A DNA stretch of 64,000 nt from Mycolicibacterium boenickei (lineage in GTDB: Bacteria > Actinomycetota > Actinomycetes > Mycobacteriales > Mycobacteriaceae), in NCBI RefSeq assembly GCF_010731295.1, contig NZ_AP022579.1, forward strand, positions 682,001 through 746,000, written 5' to 3'. Shown one piece after another: positions 28,339 through 36,273 of this stretch. Each line of letters begins with the position of its first letter. The stretch's first letter is position 1. The notes beneath the pieces are model-generated. The model made no database searches. It saw only the letters and a list, made by a program, of their open reading frames with translations, and was not told the DNA's origin. The translations under genes and the position numbers were made by a program.

Positions 28339-29283
28339 ATGTCAGTGAAGAAGGCAGCCGCCGTCACCGCCGGTTCGTTGGTTGCCGGGATCGGCTACGC
28401 GTCCCTGATCGAGCGCAACGCGTTCGTGCTGCGCGAAGCGACCATGCCGGTACTGGCCCCGGGCTCCTCGCCCCTGCGCGTCCTGCATCTGTCCGACCTG
28501 CACATGCGTCCCAACCAGCGCCGCAAGCAGGCCTGGCTGCGTGATCTGGCCCGCCTCGAGCCGGATCTGGTGGTCAACACCGGTGACAACCTGGCCCATC
28601 CGAAGGCCGTGCCCGCCGTCGTGCAGTCCCTGAGCGACCTGCTCTCCGCCCCCGGCCTGTTCGTGTTCGGCAGCAACGACTATTTCGCACCGCGGCTGAA
28701 GAACCCGTTGAACTACCTCACCAACCCGCAGCACCGTTCGCACGGCGAGCCGCTGCCCTGGCAGGACCTGCGCGCGGCCTTCACCGAGCGCGGCTGGCTC
28801 GACATGACCCACATCCGTCGCGATGTCGAGGTGGCCGGGCTGCACATCTCGGTGGCCGGCGTCGACGATCCGCACCTCAAGCGCGACCGCTACGACACCA
28901 TCGCCGGGCGGGCCAACGGCGCGGCCAACCTGACGTTGGGGCTCACCCATTCCCCTGAGCCTCGCGTGCTGGACCGCTTCGCCGCCGACGGCTATCAGCT
29001 GGTGCTGGCCGGGCACACCCATGGCGGGCAGTTGTGCCTGCCGTTCTACGGGGCCATCGTGACCAACTGCGAGCTGGACCGGTCTCGGGCCAAGGGCGCC
29101 TCGAAGTGGGGCTCGCACATGCAACTGCATGTGTCGGCGGGGATCGGTACGTCGCCGTTCGCGCCGGTGCGGTTCTGCTGCCGCCCCGAGGCCACCCTGC
29201 TGACGCTCGTCGCGGCGCCTACCGGTGGCGGGCACGTCGGGACCAGGGCCGGGCAATCCAGCCCGACCGTCTCGGCCCGGTGA
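28339..29283 (+). CDS. Calcineurin-like metallophosphoesterase (Rv3683 family)
   Basis: A 314-residue phosphoesterase of the YaeI type. Metal motifs: [32 protein letters not shown] and [13 protein letters not shown], all intact. An N-terminal hydrophobic stretch ([20 protein letters not shown]) probably anchors it. Starts 27 bases after ponA2 and overlaps the next gene by four bases (GTGA), so the three are cotranscribed. Confidence 0.92.
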   Translation: MSVKKAAAVTAGSLVAGIGYASLIERNAFVLREATMPVLAPGSSPLRVLHLSDLHMRPNQRRKQAWLRDLARLEPDLVVNTGDNLAHPKAVPAVVQSLSDLLSAPGLFVFGSNDYFAPRLKNPLNYLTNPQHRSHGEPLPWQDLRAAFTERGWLDMTHIRRDVEVAGLHISVAGVDDPHLKRDRYDTIAGRANGAANLTLGLTHSPEPRVLDRFAADGYQLVLAGHTHGGQLCLPFYGAIVTNCELDRSRAKGASKWGSHMQLHVSAGIGTSPFAPVRFCCRPEATLLTLVAAPTGGGHVGTRAGQSSPTVSAR

Positions 29284-30386
29284 GCCGGCCGGCCGATACC
29301 GCGTCGCACCCCCGGCCACGCCGGTGGGTCGACAATGCGGTGCGGCTGATCGAGGCTGATTCCAAACGCAGCGCCGATACCCACCTGTTGCGGTATCCGC
29401 TGCCCGTCAAATGGCGCGAGGACGTGGACGTCGCGCTGTATCTCAAGGACGAGTCCACCCATATCACCGGAAGCCTGAAGCACCGGCTGGCCCGTTCCCT
29501 GTTCCTGTACGGGTTGTGCAACGGCTGGATCGGCGAGGGCACCACCATCATCGAGGCGTCCTCGGGGTCGACGGCGGTGTCCGAGGCGTACTTCGCGGCG
29601 CTGCTGGGTCTGCCGTTCATCGCCGTGGTGCCCGCGTCGACCAGCGGTTCGAAGATCGCCCTGATCGAGGCCCAGGGCGGCCGCTGCCATTTCGTCGCCG
29701 AGTCGTCACAGGTGTACGCCGAGGCGCACCGCCTGGCCGAAGAGACCGGCGGGCACTATCTGGACCAGTTCACCAACGCCGAGCGGGCCACCGACTGGCG
29801 CGGCAACAACAACATCGCCGAGTCGATCTACGAGCAGATGCGGCTGGAGCCACATCCGGTCCCGGAATGGATCGTGGTGGGGGCGGGCACCGGTGGCACC
29901 AGCGCGACCATCGGCCGCTATATCCGCTACCGCAGGCACGCCACCCAGTTGTGTGTCGTCGATCCCGAGAATTCGGCGTTCTTCCCCGGCTACGCGCAGG
30001 GCCGCGATGACATCGTCACCGGCGCGTCCTCACGCATCGAGGGCATCGGAAGGCCGCGGGTGGAGCCGTCGTTCCTGCCCGGGGTGGTCGATCGCATGAT
30101 CGCCGTACCCGACAGCGGGTCGGTGGCCGCGGCACATCACGCGAGCCGGGTGCTGGGACGGCGGGTCGGGCCGTCGACCGGAACCAATCTGTGGGGCGCG
30201 TTCCAGCTGCTGGCCGAGATGATCGCGCACGGCCGCAGCGGGTCGGTGGTGACCCTGCTGGCCGACAGCGGGGACCGCTACGCGGACACCTACTTCGATG
30301 CGGACTGGCTCAGCGCCCAGGGGCTGGACACCTCAGGGTCCGCCGAAGTGCTCTCGGAGTTCGAGCGCTCGGGCAGCTGGTCCTGA
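29280..30386 (+). CDS. cds1: PLP-dependent L-cysteine desulfhydrase Cds1 (Rv3684 family)
   Basis: A 368-residue fold-type II PLP enzyme related to cysteine synthase. The PLP Lys is in [14 protein letters not shown], the substrate loop in [15 protein letters not shown] and the phosphate-binding loop in [16 protein letters not shown]. In M. tuberculosis Cds1 degrades cysteine to H2S, pyruvate and ammonia. GTG at 29280. The stop codon lies inside a TCCTGA tandem repeat, so repeat-number changes could alter the end of the protein only by whole repeats after the stop. Confidence 0.88.
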   Translation: MSRPADTASHPRPRRWVDNAVRLIEADSKRSADTHLLRYPLPVKWREDVDVALYLKDESTHITGSLKHRLARSLFLYGLCNGWIGEGTTIIEASSGSTAVSEAYFAALLGLPFIAVVPASTSGSKIALIEAQGGRCHFVAESSQVYAEAHRLAEETGGHYLDQFTNAERATDWRGNNNIAESIYEQMRLEPHPVPEWIVVGAGTGGTSATIGRYIRYRRHATQLCVVDPENSAFFPGYAQGRDDIVTGASSRIEGIGRPRVEPSFLPGVVDRMIAVPDSGSVAAAHHASRVLGRRVGPSTGTNLWGAFQLLAEMIAHGRSGSVVTLLADSGDRYADTYFDADWLSAQGLDTSGSAEVLSEFERSGSWS

Positions 30387-30484
30387 TCCTGATCCTGATC
30401 CTGATCCGTCTCGGCCGTCAGGAACAGCCACAGCGCTGCCAGGGCAAAGAACCCCAGGTAGATGAAGGCGCCCAACACGGTCAT
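30290..30484 (-). CDS. Small membrane protein, antisense to the cds1 3' end
   Basis: A 64-residue reading frame from ATG 30484: one membrane helix ([20 protein letters not shown]), then a QDQDQDQDQ run coded by the hexamer repeat and a Ser-rich tail. Its last 97 bases are antisense to cds1. The hydrophobic helix with a flanking polar start looks real, but the tail merely reflects the opposite strand. I do not recognise a family. Confidence 0.45.
   Translation of the reverse strand: MTVLGAFIYLGFFALAALWLFLTAETDQDQDQDQDQLPERSNSESTSADPEVSSPWALSQSASK
30381..30407. repeat. TCCTGA hexamer tandem repeat
   Basis: Four and a half perfect copies of TCCTGA. It contains the cds1 stop and codes for the QD repeat of the small antisense frame. 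Such arrays can vary by slippage. Confidence 0.9.
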
Positions 30485-30539
30485 GCGTCGTATAACGCCG
30501 CCGAGGCCTGGGTTGCTTCCCGTTGCCCGCCAGTTTCTA

Positions 30540-30590
30540 CGCCCGGGCTGTGACTCGCGTTTCGGGGCGACCGTCAGGTAGAAACCGGCG
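30540..30590. repeat. 51-bp direct repeat, copy A (REP-like unit)
   Basis: Matches 30624-30674 at 48 of 51 positions, with an 84-base period. The unit is flanked by an imperfect inverted repeat (GTTTCTAC before, GTAGAAAC at its right end), so each copy can fold into a long hairpin. Copy A and B together occupy most of the gap between cds1 and the tRNA. Looks like a dispersed palindromic repeat rather than coding DNA. Confidence 0.85.
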
Positions 30591-30623
30591 AACGACGCCG
30601 CAAAGCCTTTGCGCCGCTTTCCA

Positions 30624-30674
30624 CGCCTGGGCTGTGACTCGCGTTTTGGGGCGACCGTCAGGTAGAAACCGACG
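30624..30674. repeat. 51-bp direct repeat, copy B (REP-like unit)
   Basis: Second copy of the unit at 30540-30590, with three differences. Its left inverted-repeat arm (CTTTCCAC) is more degraded than in copy A. Confidence 0.85.
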
Positions 30675-30754
30675 CAGGTTGATGGCGCCGTGGGCGCAGA
30701 GGTAGCCGTTTGGCTTTCGAGGTACCCGGTGCGATACGCTGTCGGAGCTTCACA

Positions 30755-30830
<76 letters not shown>

Positions 30831-30838
30831 GTGTGAGT

Positions 30839-30876
30839 AAGGCTCTGACCAGTAATTTCCGGTCAGGGCCTTCTTG
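30839..30876 (+). terminator. Terminator after tRNA-Pro, element-derived
   Basis: A 12-bp stem with one G-U pair (30839-30850 with 30861-30872), loop AGTAATTTCC, tail TTCTTG. It mirrors the hairpin at 40357-40390, so the element carries its own substitute for the tRNA terminator. It also faces the 3' end of the integrase gene. Confidence 0.8.
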
Positions 30877-32121
30877 CTATCTGGGGCCACTCCCGGTCTC
30901 CGTCCGCAGTGCGTCCGCAGTAGTTTTCGCCAGTGCCTCGACTGCTGCATCGAAGGCGTCCGCCACGGCTTCGAGATCGTCCGGGAACAGGTCCGCGTAG
31001 GTGTCCAGAGTGAGGGCCGCCGACTTGTGTCCCAGCATCGTTTGAACGGCCTTCACGTTGGCCCCGGCGCTGATCGCCAACGAGGCCGCGGTGTGCCGCA
31101 GATCATGCAGCGTCGGCCGCGGCCAGTCCGTCGTCGGCTCACCGTCATCGCCGAGCCCGCGCAGCTGGTCGACAGCCTTGTTGAACACGCGGGTGCGGAA
31201 CGTCGCAATGCGCAGCACTCCCCCGGCCGGCGCGGAGAACACGAGATCCTCGCGGCCCTTGCCTTCCATCCGGGCGGCCAAGTCGGCAACGAGGAACTTC
31301 GGGAACGGCACCGATCGCCGTTCATGGTTCTTCGGAGTCGACCAGACGAGCTTCCCCGACACCTCCGTCACGGACTCACGGATGTTGACCCGGCGGCGCA
31401 GCATGTCGAAGCTCTGCACCTTCAGCGCGGCCATCTCGCCGTACCGCAGGCCGGTGTAGGCCAGGAACCGCACAACGAGCGCGTCTCGGGCCATCGCGGC
31501 GGCCAGCTCGGCGACCTGCCGATGGGTCAGATACGCGCGCACTGAGTGCTTCCGCCGCGGCGCCTTCACCCCGTCGCACGGGTTGCGCGGTATCCGTCGG
31601 TCCTCGACGGCCAGGGCCAGCACCATACGTAGCACGCCGAGCGCGTTCTCGATCGTCGCAGCCTCAGCGCCGCTGCCACCGTCGTCTTGTGGGCGGTGCA
31701 TTTCGTCAACCCATGCACGCACCGCAGACGTCTGCACATCAACCACTGCAACGTCCTGCCATCGGTCCTGGACATGTACCGTCCACGCTGATGCGCGAGC
31801 TGCTTTCGTTGAATCCTTCACGTGCGCCTGGTGTTTCAACCACTGCTCGCGCATCTGACCGACTGTGACCGAGCCCGCGCCGGGGGCGACGTAGGTTCCG
31901 GTCACGATCGTCGACGTGACGCCCTCCAGCCACTCGGCCGCGTCGACCTTCCGGGCGAACCCCTTCGCGACCTCGCGGCCATCGGTATCGACATACCTTG
32001 CCCGCCAACGCTTTCCCTTGCCATAGGCTGCGCTCGGAACCGTCTGCGTACTCCCGTCCGCCGCCCGGGTCGTCTTCGTCCAGCGGTCCTCAACGCCGCT
32101 GCGACGATTACGCCTCTGCAT
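30877..32121 (-). CDS. int: Tyrosine integrase of E1
   Basis: A 414-residue phage-type tyrosine recombinase. An N-terminal arm-binding-like region with KRWRARYVDTDGREVAKGF is followed by a SAM-like core-binding domain (about 85-190). Catalytic residues: Arg in YTGLRYGEMAAL (about 225), Lys in WSTPKNHERRSV, HxxR in LHDLRHTAASLA (about 338), His in MLGHKSAALT and Tyr in DTYADLF (about 373). Complete, so probably active. The C-terminal codons for ADALRT contain a paired TGCGGAC arm-type site. The start overlaps the end of the repressor by 14 bases. Confidence 0.97.
   Translation of the reverse strand: MQRRNRRSGVEDRWTKTTRAADGSTQTVPSAAYGKGKRWRARYVDTDGREVAKGFARKVDAAEWLEGVTSTIVTGTYVAPGAGSVTVGQMREQWLKHQAHVKDSTKAARASAWTVHVQDRWQDVAVVDVQTSAVRAWVDEMHRPQDDGGSGAEAATIENALGVLRMVLALAVEDRRIPRNPCDGVKAPRRKHSVRAYLTHRQVAELAAAMARDALVVRFLAYTGLRYGEMAALKVQSFDMLRRRVNIRESVTEVSGKLVWSTPKNHERRSVPFPKFLVADLAARMEGKGREDLVFSAPAGGVLRIATFRTRVFNKAVDQLRGLGDDGEPTTDWPRPTLHDLRHTAASLAISAGANVKAVQTMLGHKSAALTLDTYADLFPDDLEAVADAFDAAVEALAKTTADALRTETGSGPR
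30902..30919 (-). repeat. Candidate integrase arm-type site, E1 left arm
   Basis: Two GTCCGCA heptamers (30902-30908, 30913-30919; TGCGGAC on the minus strand) with 11-bp pitch, inside the integrase 3' end, 71 bases from the attL core. The same pair occurs at the other three element ends in this window. Confidence 0.65.
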
Positions 32122-32722
32122 CCTCAGCCGCCTGGCTATGTATCTGACTCAGAATTTTCAGAGCTTCACCGAAACCCAAGGGGATATTGCCGAGCCGTTC
32201 ATGGGTCATATTCCCAAACTTTGGAGGCGAATCACCAAATACGGCAAGTAGTTTCCGAGCCGCATCCGTCGCCCGTATCACATCGTTCGACATCTTCCGC
32301 AGCTCGTCTGGCGGCAACATGTTGCGCGCATCGGCGTCGGCTGCGAGCGGCACCGCTAACGCATAGGCGTCGGCGTAGTACGCCTGAATCTGCGCTTTGA
32401 CCACTGCGTGCCTCTTGCGCAATTCCTGGTATGCGTCACGGATCTCGATCAGGCCGGCTGGCTCCGCCTCCTCGATTTCCCGAGTTAGCTGGTCGATGCC
32501 CACCCCCAGAACGTTCGCTATCGCAGCAGCCTCAGCCAGCTTTAGATCGCGCTGCCCCTTCTCGATTCTCGTGATTGCCGAGGCGTCGAGTTTGACCCCG
32601 GTCTTGTCGAGTAGCAGCTCGCTGAGCTTTCGCTGGGATACGCCGATGGCGGACCGTCGTTGGCGAACGGCCTTCCCGAAGTTGCGTGCGACGCCGTCTG
32701 GTTCATGTTGCACATTCCACAC
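32108..32722 (-). CDS. Xre-family repressor of E1
   Basis: A 204-residue protein with an N-terminal helix-turn-helix (GVSQRKLSELLLDKTGVKLD, then SAITRIEKGQRDL, residues about 25-60) and a helical C-terminal half (KAQIQAYYADAYALAVPLAA), suiting a dimeric lysogeny repressor. It lacks a Ser-Lys autocleavage domain. Start candidates are GTG at 32722 or 32713 and TTG at 32737; I used 32722. It is divergent from the excisionase gene, in the classical genetic-switch arrangement, and overlaps int. Confidence 0.85.
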   Translation of the reverse strand: MWNVQHEPDGVARNFGKAVRQRRSAIGVSQRKLSELLLDKTGVKLDASAITRIEKGQRDLKLAEAAAIANVLGVGIDQLTREIEEAEPAGLIEIRDAYQELRKRHAVVKAQIQAYYADAYALAVPLAADADARNMLPPDELRKMSNDVIRATDAARKLLAVFGDSPPKFGNMTHERLGNIPLGFGEALKILSQIHSQAAEDAEA

Positions 32723-32799
32723 CTTAGTGCTTGACAAGCATCACCAACAGGGTCAATCTATTTGTTGTCAAATCAACACCGCAGTGTGATTGGAGCACC
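32723..32799. promoter_or_regulatory. Divergent control region (switch) of E1
   Basis: 77 bases between repressor and excisionase, A+T-richer than the surroundings. TTGACAA (32731-32737) and its inverted copy TTGTCAA (32765-32771) lie 34 bases apart, about three helical turns; the second also lies in TGTTG-TCAAAT-CAACA. These are plausible operator half-sites or opposing -35 elements, although neither is followed by a convincing -10. GGAG at 32792-32795 is the RBS of the next gene. Confidence 0.55.
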
Positions 32800-32997
32800 A
32801 TGGAGCTGTTGGGTACACGAGCGGCAAGCTCGCTCCTAGGAATTCCCGAAGCGACCCTTCGGTATTGGCGCCACACCGACGAAGGCCCGCCGTCGTTCAA
32901 GCTCGGCGGGCGAGTGGTCTACCGCCGCAACGAACTCGAACGCTGGGTCGAAGAGCAGGAGGCCGCGACCGTTCGCGGCGGCCGGGCAGCGGTCTAG
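32800..32997 (+). CDS. xis: Excisionase / MerR-like helix-turn-helix protein of E1
   Basis: A 65-residue one-domain protein of the HTH_17/AlpA type: RAASSLLGIPEATLRYWRHT is the winged-helix recognition part and FKLGGRVVYRRNELERWVEE the wing and last helix. Small proteins of this type are recombination directionality factors or early regulators. ATG at 32800 with GGAG five bases upstream; it is the first gene of the rightward operon. Confidence 0.85.
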   Translation: MELLGTRAASSLLGIPEATLRYWRHTDEGPPSFKLGGRVVYRRNELERWVEEQEAATVRGGRAAV

Positions 32998-33269
32998 TGG
33001 AGCGCCCAGAAGAGGCCCACGTGATCGCCAACCGGCTGGCTGCCTCGCCGTGGTTCCCGATACCGGCAACCGTTGACGGAGTACGGGATTCAGCCGCCCA
33101 CATCGAGGTCGACGGGCCCGCGGTGCTCATCACCGTGACGGATCCCGATGGCACCAAACGCGAATACCGGGCCCAAGTGGTCCTGATCTCGAACAGCGAA
33201 ACGGTCCCCGCTGAACCCCGGTGCGCGAACACCGGGCCGGAGACCGCCGCCGCCAATCAACTCTCCTGA
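32997..33269 (+). CDS. Hypothetical protein of E1 (90 aa)
   Basis: Starts with GTG overlapping the excisionase stop (TAGTG). Begins VERPEEAHVIANRLAASPWF and contains an alternating-strand stretch HIEVDGPAVLITVTDPDGTK, suggesting a small beta-rich fold. I recognise no family. Its start and end fit neatly between its neighbours, so it is probably translated. Confidence 0.65.
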   Translation: MERPEEAHVIANRLAASPWFPIPATVDGVRDSAAHIEVDGPAVLITVTDPDGTKREYRAQVVLISNSETVPAEPRCANTGPETAAANQLS

Positions 33270-33285
33270 ACCGAAAGGCATCATC

Positions 33286-33774
33286 ATGGTAACCCCAAAC
33301 AGCGACACCGCTCAGAGCTGGCGCGACCTCGCGGATCAACTCCCGCCACACGTCGTTCAACGCTTCGAGCGGCACGAACGATTGACTGAGCTGCATGGGC
33401 CGCTGGCCTTCCCCCAGGAGGATCCCGCCGAGGTGATCCGGAGGGACCAGGCGATCATGCTGCAAGAAGCCCGCGACCAGATCCCTTTTGCTCACGTGCC
33501 GCTGCCGGCCGCAGCGCAGGGCGCCGGCCTCTGGGAGGACAGCGTCGACGACACCTGGACTCGACTGGTCGACGGCACCCGTCGCACGGTGGGCCCGCTG
33601 TCGGTGTGCATCAGCGGCGTTCAGTCCCCCGATGGATCGGTGGTCTGGTCGGCGGCCGCCGAGACGAAGGACGACGCGGTTACGTCGGCGCAGCTCCGCG
33701 AGTACGCCGCGTTGTTGATCGTGGCGGCCGCCGAGCTCGACTACCTCAACCGGCCGCAACCGTCCACTGAGTAG
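33286..33774 (+). CDS. Hypothetical protein of E1 (162 aa)
   Basis: ATG at 33286 after GAAAGG. N-terminal half helical and charged (SWRDLADQLPPHVVQRFERH), C-terminal half with SVCISGVQSPDGSVVWSAAA and a helix LREYAALLIVAAAELDYLNR. No recognisable catalytic motif. Located between the small early gene and the initiator-like gene, so an early regulatory or replication accessory role is possible. Confidence 0.7.
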   Translation: MVTPNSDTAQSWRDLADQLPPHVVQRFERHERLTELHGPLAFPQEDPAEVIRRDQAIMLQEARDQIPFAHVPLPAAAQGAGLWEDSVDDTWTRLVDGTRRTVGPLSVCISGVQSPDGSVVWSAAAETKDDAVTSAQLREYAALLIVAAAELDYLNRPQPSTE

Positions 33775-33792
33775 GGGAAGTCGGAATTCGCT

Positions 33793-34575
33793 GTGGAATT
33801 CATCAGGGTCGTTCCGGCCGAGGTCGTAGAACACGGCCCGGCCGGAGCGATCGTGCTCGCACACATCCGATACCGGTGCGCATCTGATGGACCCGGCAGA
33901 CTCCAGCGCGAGGGCCACAGGTGGTGGCGCGTCTCGCACCAGGACCTCGGTGAGGAAGTCGGGCTGTCCCGCAAGGCAGTCATGGCGGCGCTGAAGGCAC
34001 TCGGTGAGCTGGTCCCAGCAAAGCATTTCCCGCCGTTGGCGAATCAGGCCCGCGCCTATCGGGTGGCGGCAGACGGCAATGCACTGACCAGCCAGAGTCC
34101 CAAAACGGACAGCGCTGACCAGCCAGTGTCCAGATCGGGACAACCAGAGTCCGAGAACGGACACTGCAGAGTCCCAAATGGGACTGACCCCTGTCCCGAT
34201 TCGGACTCTGCACTACCTATAGAGAACTTGGAGAAGGAGGGAGAAGCGGCCGGCTCGCGCCGCCTGGCCGCCAACCCCGCCGTTTCTCCGCAATCAGCTA
34301 ACGGCAAAGCGGTGAACTGGATCCGCGGACCTTACGGGCCGCGTTGTCCGGACCCCGAGCACAACGTCCCGGATCCACCCGCATGTCCCGGTTGCCGCGA
34401 CGCCCGACTCGCAGCCAAGGCCGTTGACGACCGCGAGGAAGCGGTTCAGAAGCAGGAGCGAGCCGAACGGGCGGCCTTGCTCAAGAACTGTCCCGACTGC
34501 CAGGGCATCCAGAGTTGGATCACCGACGACGACGGCGAACCCATCAAGAAGTGCGACCACCGGAGGACAGCATGA
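33793..34575 (+). CDS. Winged-helix replication-initiator-like protein of E1
   Basis: A 260-residue protein. Residues 1-100 resemble the winged-helix N-terminus of phage/plasmid initiators (AGAIVLAHIRYRCASDG, VSHQDLGEEVGLSRKAVMAAL). Residues about 100-140 are low-complexity Ser/Pro/Asp, and their DNA carries five phased palindromes. The C-terminus has Cys/His clusters (RCPDPEHNVPDPPACPGC, NCPDCQGI, KKCDHRR), probably Zn-binding. There is no helicase or primase motif. An origin-binding role is inferred from this layout, like lambda O with its iterons inside the gene. GTG start after AGGGGAAG; ATGA overlap with the next gene. Confidence 0.7.
   Translation: MEFIRVVPAEVVEHGPAGAIVLAHIRYRCASDGPGRLQREGHRWWRVSHQDLGEEVGLSRKAVMAALKALGELVPAKHFPPLANQARAYRVAADGNALTSQSPKTDSADQPVSRSGQPESENGHCRVPNGTDPCPDSDSALPIENLEKEGEAAGSRRLAANPAVSPQSANGKAVNWIRGPYGPRCPDPEHNVPDPPACPGCRDARLAAKAVDDREEAVQKQERAERAALLKNCPDCQGIQSWITDDDGEPIKKCDHRRTA
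34097..34206. repeat. Iteron-like array of five GTCC-N6-GGAC palindromes (candidate origin of E1)
   Basis: Copies at 34097-34110, 34128-34141, 34149-34162, 34171-34184 and 34193-34206, start-to-start distances 31, 21, 22 and 22 bases, close to whole helical turns. Each is a 14-bp imperfect palindrome, most preceded by AGA or AGT. The array lies within the coding sequence of the initiator-like protein, over a low-complexity linker, and is followed by A+T-richer DNA (CACTACCTATAGAGAACTTG). Confidence 0.75.
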
Positions 34576-34823
34576 GTCGCAAGATTCCCGCGGTGCATCA
34601 GGCCTACGTCGCGGCTGAAGCACTCGACCATCCATGCCCGACGTGCGGTGCGGCTATCGACTGCCCATGTACGCGCATCGATGACAACGGCCGAACCCAC
34701 TACCGGCACGTGCCGTGCATCAAGCGCTGTCAACAGCCGCTCTACGTCGAGTTCGCCGACGACCAAGGCGAACAGGCAGAGATCGACTTCACCGAACCCC
34801 GACACCCACACAAGGAAAGCTGA
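34572..34823 (+). CDS. Small Zn-binding protein of E1 (83 aa)
   Basis: Contains HPCPTCGAAIDCPCTR followed by HYRHVPCIKRCQQP: a zinc-ribbon-like set of seven Cys with a His. Actinobacterial phages often carry such short zinc-finger proteins in their early regions, function mostly unknown. ATGA overlaps with both neighbours show that it belongs to the same translated operon. Confidence 0.7.
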   Translation: MSRKIPAVHQAYVAAEALDHPCPTCGAAIDCPCTRIDDNGRTHYRHVPCIKRCQQPLYVEFADDQGEQAEIDFTEPRHPHKES

Positions 34824-35137
34824 TGACCGACGACAAGGAGATCCGCATCCGCATCGCAGCCGAGAAGCTAGCCGCCCAGATATGCCCGGAGTTCGAGATC
34901 GCCGACTCGCCACGCACATTCGCTAACGAAGAGCTGCACCGCATGGTGATGGACTGGTTCGGCCACCTGGAGCCCTACCTGCCCGACACCGACGATTGGC
35001 GCTCCATGCCGCTGCGGCTGGCGCACGACCAGGGCCAAGGCTGGCACATCGAACTCGGACCGTACGACCTGAACCGCGCGGACATCGAGCTACTGCGCCG
35101 AGCCATCGCGGCCTACGACCAGGCGACCGGCAGGTGA
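34823..35137 (+). CDS. Hypothetical protein of E1 (104 aa)
   Basis: ATG overlaps the upstream TGA. Acidic, helical protein with MDWFGHLEPYLPDTDDW in the middle and ELLRRAIAAYDQATGR at the end. No family recognised. GTGA overlap with the WhiB-like gene downstream. Confidence 0.7.
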   Translation: MTDDKEIRIRIAAEKLAAQICPEFEIADSPRTFANEELHRMVMDWFGHLEPYLPDTDDWRSMPLRLAHDQGQGWHIELGPYDLNRADIELLRRAIAAYDQATGR

Positions 35138-35556
35138 GTGCGTTCGACGATCTGCTCGCGGCCATCAGCCAGGCCCCAGCGCTGCCCGGTGCCCAGTGTC
35201 GTGGCCGCAGTGCATTGTTCGACCCACCTCATCAAGACGAGGACCCCGACGTCGTCGAGTACCGCCACCAGGCGGCTCTGAGCCAGTGTCGGGCCTGCCC
35301 AGCACTGGCCGGCTGCCGAACTTGGTTCGAGCACCTGCCTGACCACCAACGGCCCTGCGGAGTCATCGCCGGAATCGTCAACACGTCCACATCACCGGCG
35401 GGCGACGGGCCCGACGTGGCGCCCTTCAGCGCACCACAGCGTCGAGGTCGACATGCGGTGCCGAGGTGCGGCCGTCCGAACTGTCGGGGCAACCCGTGCC
35501 GGAAGGTTGTCAGCCAGCCCGGCCAACGCTGTGAACACCACTCCGTGGGTGCATAA
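35134..35556 (+). CDS. WhiB-family regulator of E1
   Basis: A 140-residue WhiB-like protein. The four cluster Cys are in AQCRGRSALFDPP and SQCRACPALAGCRTW (C-X2-C-X5-C). The usual GVWGG turn appears as PCGVIAGI. An extra C-terminal tail has four more Cys (PRCGRPNCRGNPC, QRCEHH). Mycobacteriophage WhiB proteins such as TM4 gp49 act as dominant regulators of host WhiB2 function and superinfection; a comparable role here is inference. GTG start. Confidence 0.82.
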   Translation: MSAFDDLLAAISQAPALPGAQCRGRSALFDPPHQDEDPDVVEYRHQAALSQCRACPALAGCRTWFEHLPDHQRPCGVIAGIVNTSTSPAGDGPDVAPFSAPQRRGRHAVPRCGRPNCRGNPCRKVVSQPGQRCEHHSVGA

Positions 35557-35838
35557 CTATGCAATGCATATCCATCGCCGCCCGTGCCGGCAAACTCCAG
35601 CAAACATCGACCCCGGCGGCACGCTCCGGTCGACTCAGGCCTCTGACCTGCGAAAACGCGGGCAGGGAGGTCAAAATCGCTCTGACCAGCACCGATGGCA
35701 ACCTCCCCCGCGGTAGGGGTCCTCTCCCCCCGCGAAAATGTCGCAGCAAAGTCCTGTCCAGCAAACCCGGAGATGAGGGTGACTGTATAGCCATGCATGG
35801 TTTATGCATGGAGCCCGCAAACGAGGGGATGTGCTGAA
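35557..35838. promoter_or_regulatory. Intergenic control region in E1 with ATGCAT palindromes
   Basis: 282 bases without a convincing gene, between early-type and structural genes. TATGCAATGCATA (35558-35570) is a perfect odd palindrome; CCATGCATGG (35791-35800) is a perfect even one, followed by TTATGCATGG. CCAGCAAAC occurs at 35597-35605 and 35758-35766, and again near attR (40281-40289). The middle holds G/C-run hairpin potential (CCCCCGCGGTAGGGG and neighbours). Likely regulatory sites for the downstream structural genes. Confidence 0.5.
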
Positions 35839-36090
35839 ATGGCGAACGACGTCGCACGCGCCGCGCGCCTCGCCGCCGCGATGGCCGCCGAAGATGTACC
35901 TGGAGTCGGGGCAGTCATCGAGGAAGCGAAGCGAGCGGATGGGCTCGTCGGGCTCGCACTCGCCCTGGCCGCGCGTCACATCCAAATCTGCGCCGAGTGG
36001 GCTATGCTTCGTGGTGTCTCTTGTGCGAGGCGCGGCAGTGGCGTCAACCCGTCCCGTCCCGAGGTCGGATCATCCCGGCGCTCGATTTGA
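35839..36090 (+). CDS. Hypothetical protein of E1 (83 aa)
   Basis: ATG at 35839, with GAGGGG ten bases upstream. Ala-rich helical start (ARAARLAAAMAAEDVPGV, then ALALAARHIQICAEW) and a basic, Ser-rich tail. No family recognised. It is the first gene of the second transcription block, ahead of the capsid gene. Confidence 0.55.
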   Translation: MANDVARAARLAAAMAAEDVPGVGAVIEEAKRADGLVGLALALAARHIQICAEWAMLRGVSCARRGSGVNPSRPEVGSSRRSI

Positions 36091-36273
36091 CCGGCGGTCA
36101 AGCCACTTCCGTTACTCGATTCGGAGATAAGACTTGGCCTCTGACCAGCGGTAATGGAACCGTCGCTCCAGCAAGACTGGTGCTGACCACGCCGAATCCG
36201 TCCGTCTCCCAAGCGAATCCACCCTTACTGTTGCGTGCTTGCGCGCTCGGATTGCGCTTAGGAGGCGCCCGAA
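36091..36273. other. Non-coding leader before the capsid gene
   Basis: 183 bases. TTGACC-GGC-GGTCAA (36087-36101) is a perfect odd palindrome overlapping the upstream stop codon, a possible operator. An excellent Shine-Dalgarno AGGAGG lies at 36260-36265, eight bases before the capsid ATG, so this mRNA is set up for strong translation. Confidence 0.6.
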
